A stretch of 64,000 bases of DNA, from positions 1-64,000 of the IMG/VR virus record IMGVR_UViG_3300042890_006148. The stretch is one strand, 5' to 3'. Within the stretch, counting starts at the first letter, position 1, and every line of letters begins with the position of its first letter. This stretch comes from a virus. A model generated the notes under the pieces. It was given only the letters and a program-made list of their open reading frames with translations. It ran no database searches and was not told where the DNA came from. The position numbers were made by a program, and so were the translations under genes. Below are positions 62,543-64,000 of the stretch, piece after piece.

Positions 62543-63525
62543 TTTTCATTTACCTTTTTAACAGCATCTACAACAATGTTAGTAATTTCTTCACCAATTT
62601 CTGATTGTTCTGCCATTACCTTTAAAGCAGCTAGTTTATCATCCAAAGATGTAAATTGCCAAGTGTGAGTTCTCATTTGGGCAACTTTTATCTTAAATTC
62701 TAAAGTATCTTTTTTCAAATCTTTAGCAGCCTTTATTTCATCTAACTTGAAAACTTCACTAGCTGGCTTTGCAGATTTAAGCTTGAGATATTCTTCATTG
62801 AGAATTTCACCATCAAGAGTGTAATCTAGGATAAGAATTTCAATATCTTTCTCTAAATTGTCTCTTGATGCAGAATAACGACTAATTGCACCTGGGTTGA
62901 TAAAACGCTTACCATCACTTCTAGTTTGCTTCATTTCGTGGTGAATATGCCCTGAAATAACCAAAGAAGTATTAGGATGCAATGGAGTGTCTTCAAAAAG
63001 AAAAGTATATTCTCCAAAGCGATCAAGTTTATTTGAAATAGAAGCGTGACAAACCCAGATAATTGCTGGTGAAGTAGTTAAGTGTCCAGCCTTAATATCT
63101 CTATCTAATGAAGGATGATAATGAGCGAATGAAATTCCTAATGTTGGTTCGTAGTCTGTTTTGATCAAATAACCAGCAGAAATAAGAGTTCCAAGGGCTG
63201 TTTTTTCAAGATTAGATGAACTATCAAGATCGTGGTTTCCTACACAAACATAGATAGGAAATGACCAAGGTTTGTTGCCATTAGGACCACCTTTAAGAAT
63301 ATCTAAAGTTTGATTACGAAGAAGTGGGCCAACTTCATAAACTTCGAATAAATCACCAAGAAGGACTACAGCGTCAACTTTCTTTTCTTCAGCAACTGTA
63401 AAGCATTCAATGAGTTTGGTTCTAATTGCCAAACTATAATCATCAAGTCTGTTTTTAGGTTGCTTATCCATCAAGTGGATATCACCTACAAACATCACTT
63501 TATTTTGTTTGATAAGGTTATTCAT
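62539..63525 (-). CDS. SbcD/Mre11-like nuclease
   Basis: The protein has about 328 residues; ATG 63525 overlaps the upstream stop (ATGA) and is preferred to a TTG 15 bases earlier. Metallophosphoesterase motifs: Asp15-x-His17 (VGDIHLMD), LLGDLFEV, CVGNHDLD, a VCHAS His and SGHIHHE. The C-terminal part (about 240-328) is helical with some coiled coil, suited to contact the ATPase. It should be the exonuclease/endonuclease of an SbcCD-type complex that trims DNA ends. The binuclear metal ligands appear complete. Confidence 0.9.
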   Translation of the reverse strand: MNNLIKQNKVMFVGDIHLMDKQPKNRLDDYSLAIRTKLIECFTVAEEKKVDAVVLLGDLFEVYEVGPLLRNQTLDILKGGPNGNKPWSFPIYVCVGNHDLDSSSNLEKTALGTLISAGYLIKTDYEPTLGISFAHYHPSLDRDIKAGHLTTSPAIIWVCHASISNKLDRFGEYTFLFEDTPLHPNTSLVISGHIHHEMKQTRSDGKRFINPGAISRYSASRDNLEKDIEILILDYTLDGEILNEEYLKLKSAKPASEVFKLDEIKAAKDLKKDTLEFKIKVAQMRTHTWQFTSLDDKLAALKVMAEQSEIGEEITNIVVDAVKKVNEK

Positions 63526-64000
63526 TTTACGTTTCCACAAACATCACAAACTTCAAAATTATCTTTCAAGTATTGCTCAAGTTCTTTGATATTTGTATCG
63601 CAATCTTCAATGATATTATTTTGACTTTGAATTGCATTGTTTTTTGTATCAATATCCAAAGAAATTTCATTAAAATCATCATCAAGATTGATTATTTCAT
63701 CTAGGATTGTATGTTCATTTACACATCCTGAAATTAGAGTGCCTATTACACCTTCAGCAATTTCATAAAAGACGTTGTATTTTTCTTTTGTGATTTTGAA
63801 TTGTTCCCGTGTTTTAAGGATGTTCTCATTTAAAATAAGACCATCAGAAATTTCATTAAATTGCTTTTCTAATACAGGAATATTATCAGAAAGAAATTGG
63901 AATAATTTTTCAGATTTTTCTTTTTCAGCCTTGCAATCAGCATATTGCTTGCCAATCTTTTGATACTCAGCACAAAGATCGTTTATGTCTTTAATTTCTT
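63522..64000 (-). CDS. SbcC/Rad50-like N-terminal half, partial (coiled coil ending in CxxC)
   Basis: The 3' part of a gene that runs off the window; about 158 codons are visible with no stop until TGA at 63522-63524. The sequence is almost pure coiled coil (Glu/Lys/Leu/Asn-rich) and ends in VCDVCGNVK, a CxxC like the zinc hook at the tip of Rad50/SbcC arms. In Rad50 the hook is in mid-protein; here the protein stops right after it. The Walker A part, if present, lies outside the window. It overlaps the SbcD start by four bases. Confidence 0.6.
   Translation of the reverse strand, partial: EIKDINDLCAEYQKIGKQYADCKAEKEKSEKLFQFLSDNIPVLEKQFNEISDGLILNENILKTREQFKITKEKYNVFYEIAEGVIGTLISGCVNEHTILDEIINLDDDFNEISLDIDTKNNAIQSQNNIIEDCDTNIKELEQYLKDNFEVCDVCGNVK

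Noticed and set aside
1-64000. tRNA genes
   Set aside because: I saw no cloverleaf-like sequence in the short intergenic gaps; a tRNAscan run would be decisive.

Overview
The window is AT-rich, gene-dense DNA from a large tailed double-stranded DNA phage (jumbo or huge class, myovirus-like by gene content), here without its tail genes. Evidence for this is a head-assembly block (major capsid protein, prohead protease fusion, portal, large terminase) next to a nearly self-sufficient replication, recombination and nucleotide set. The lipopolysaccharide-type sugar genes at the left end suggest a Gram-negative host; this is inference. TAA, TGA and TAG all end genes, so the genetic code looks standard. 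I see no tRNA, CRISPR array or insertion sequence. No gene-free stretch exceeds about 155 bases.

Layout. 1-3007: cell-surface and lipid accessory genes (a 2-oxoglutarate oxygenase, a DUF962/Mpo1-like protein, a GT-B-like glycosyltransferase and an RfbH-type 3-dehydrase). 3082-24364, all on the minus strand: head genes in reverse order from large terminase through several unknown virion proteins to portal, protease-scaffold fusion, decoration protein and capsid. 24507-28173: a sigma factor, clamp-loader delta, sliding clamp and PurA. 28243-33236: a zincin and two unknown proteins carrying recurrent N-terminal motifs. 33233-37042: a second sigma factor, clamp-loader gamma/tau, a HAD phosphatase, dUTPase and small genes. 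37081-39379: a second zincin and a GNAT acetyltransferase. 39407-42810: class Ia ribonucleotide reductase. 42886-47301: an SpoVS/Alba-like protein, a zinc-finger sigma-like protein, RecJ and the primase catalytic core. 47380-48689: two paralogous-N-terminus proteins. 48719-64000: RecA, a probable single-stranded DNA-binding protein, DnaE, the primase zinc domain, DnaB-like helicase, helicase loader, a Ycf46-like AAA+ protein and a split SbcC/SbcD set.

How the genes work together. The phage appears to carry its own bacterial-style replisome: DnaE polymerase with an intact PHP domain, beta clamp, delta and gamma clamp-loader subunits, a two-gene primase, helicase and loader. Recombination is served by RecA, RecJ and SbcCD, and the dNTP supply by NrdAB, Dut and PurA. 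Late transcription is probably programmed by its own sigma factors. The most unusual observations are a portal protein fused to a DUF559/Vsr-type nuclease, an SbcC protein apparently split at the zinc hook, a primase split into distant genes, a DUF192 domain behind an in-frame TGA, and two families of short N-terminal motifs that may be capsid-targeting tags on injected cargo proteins.
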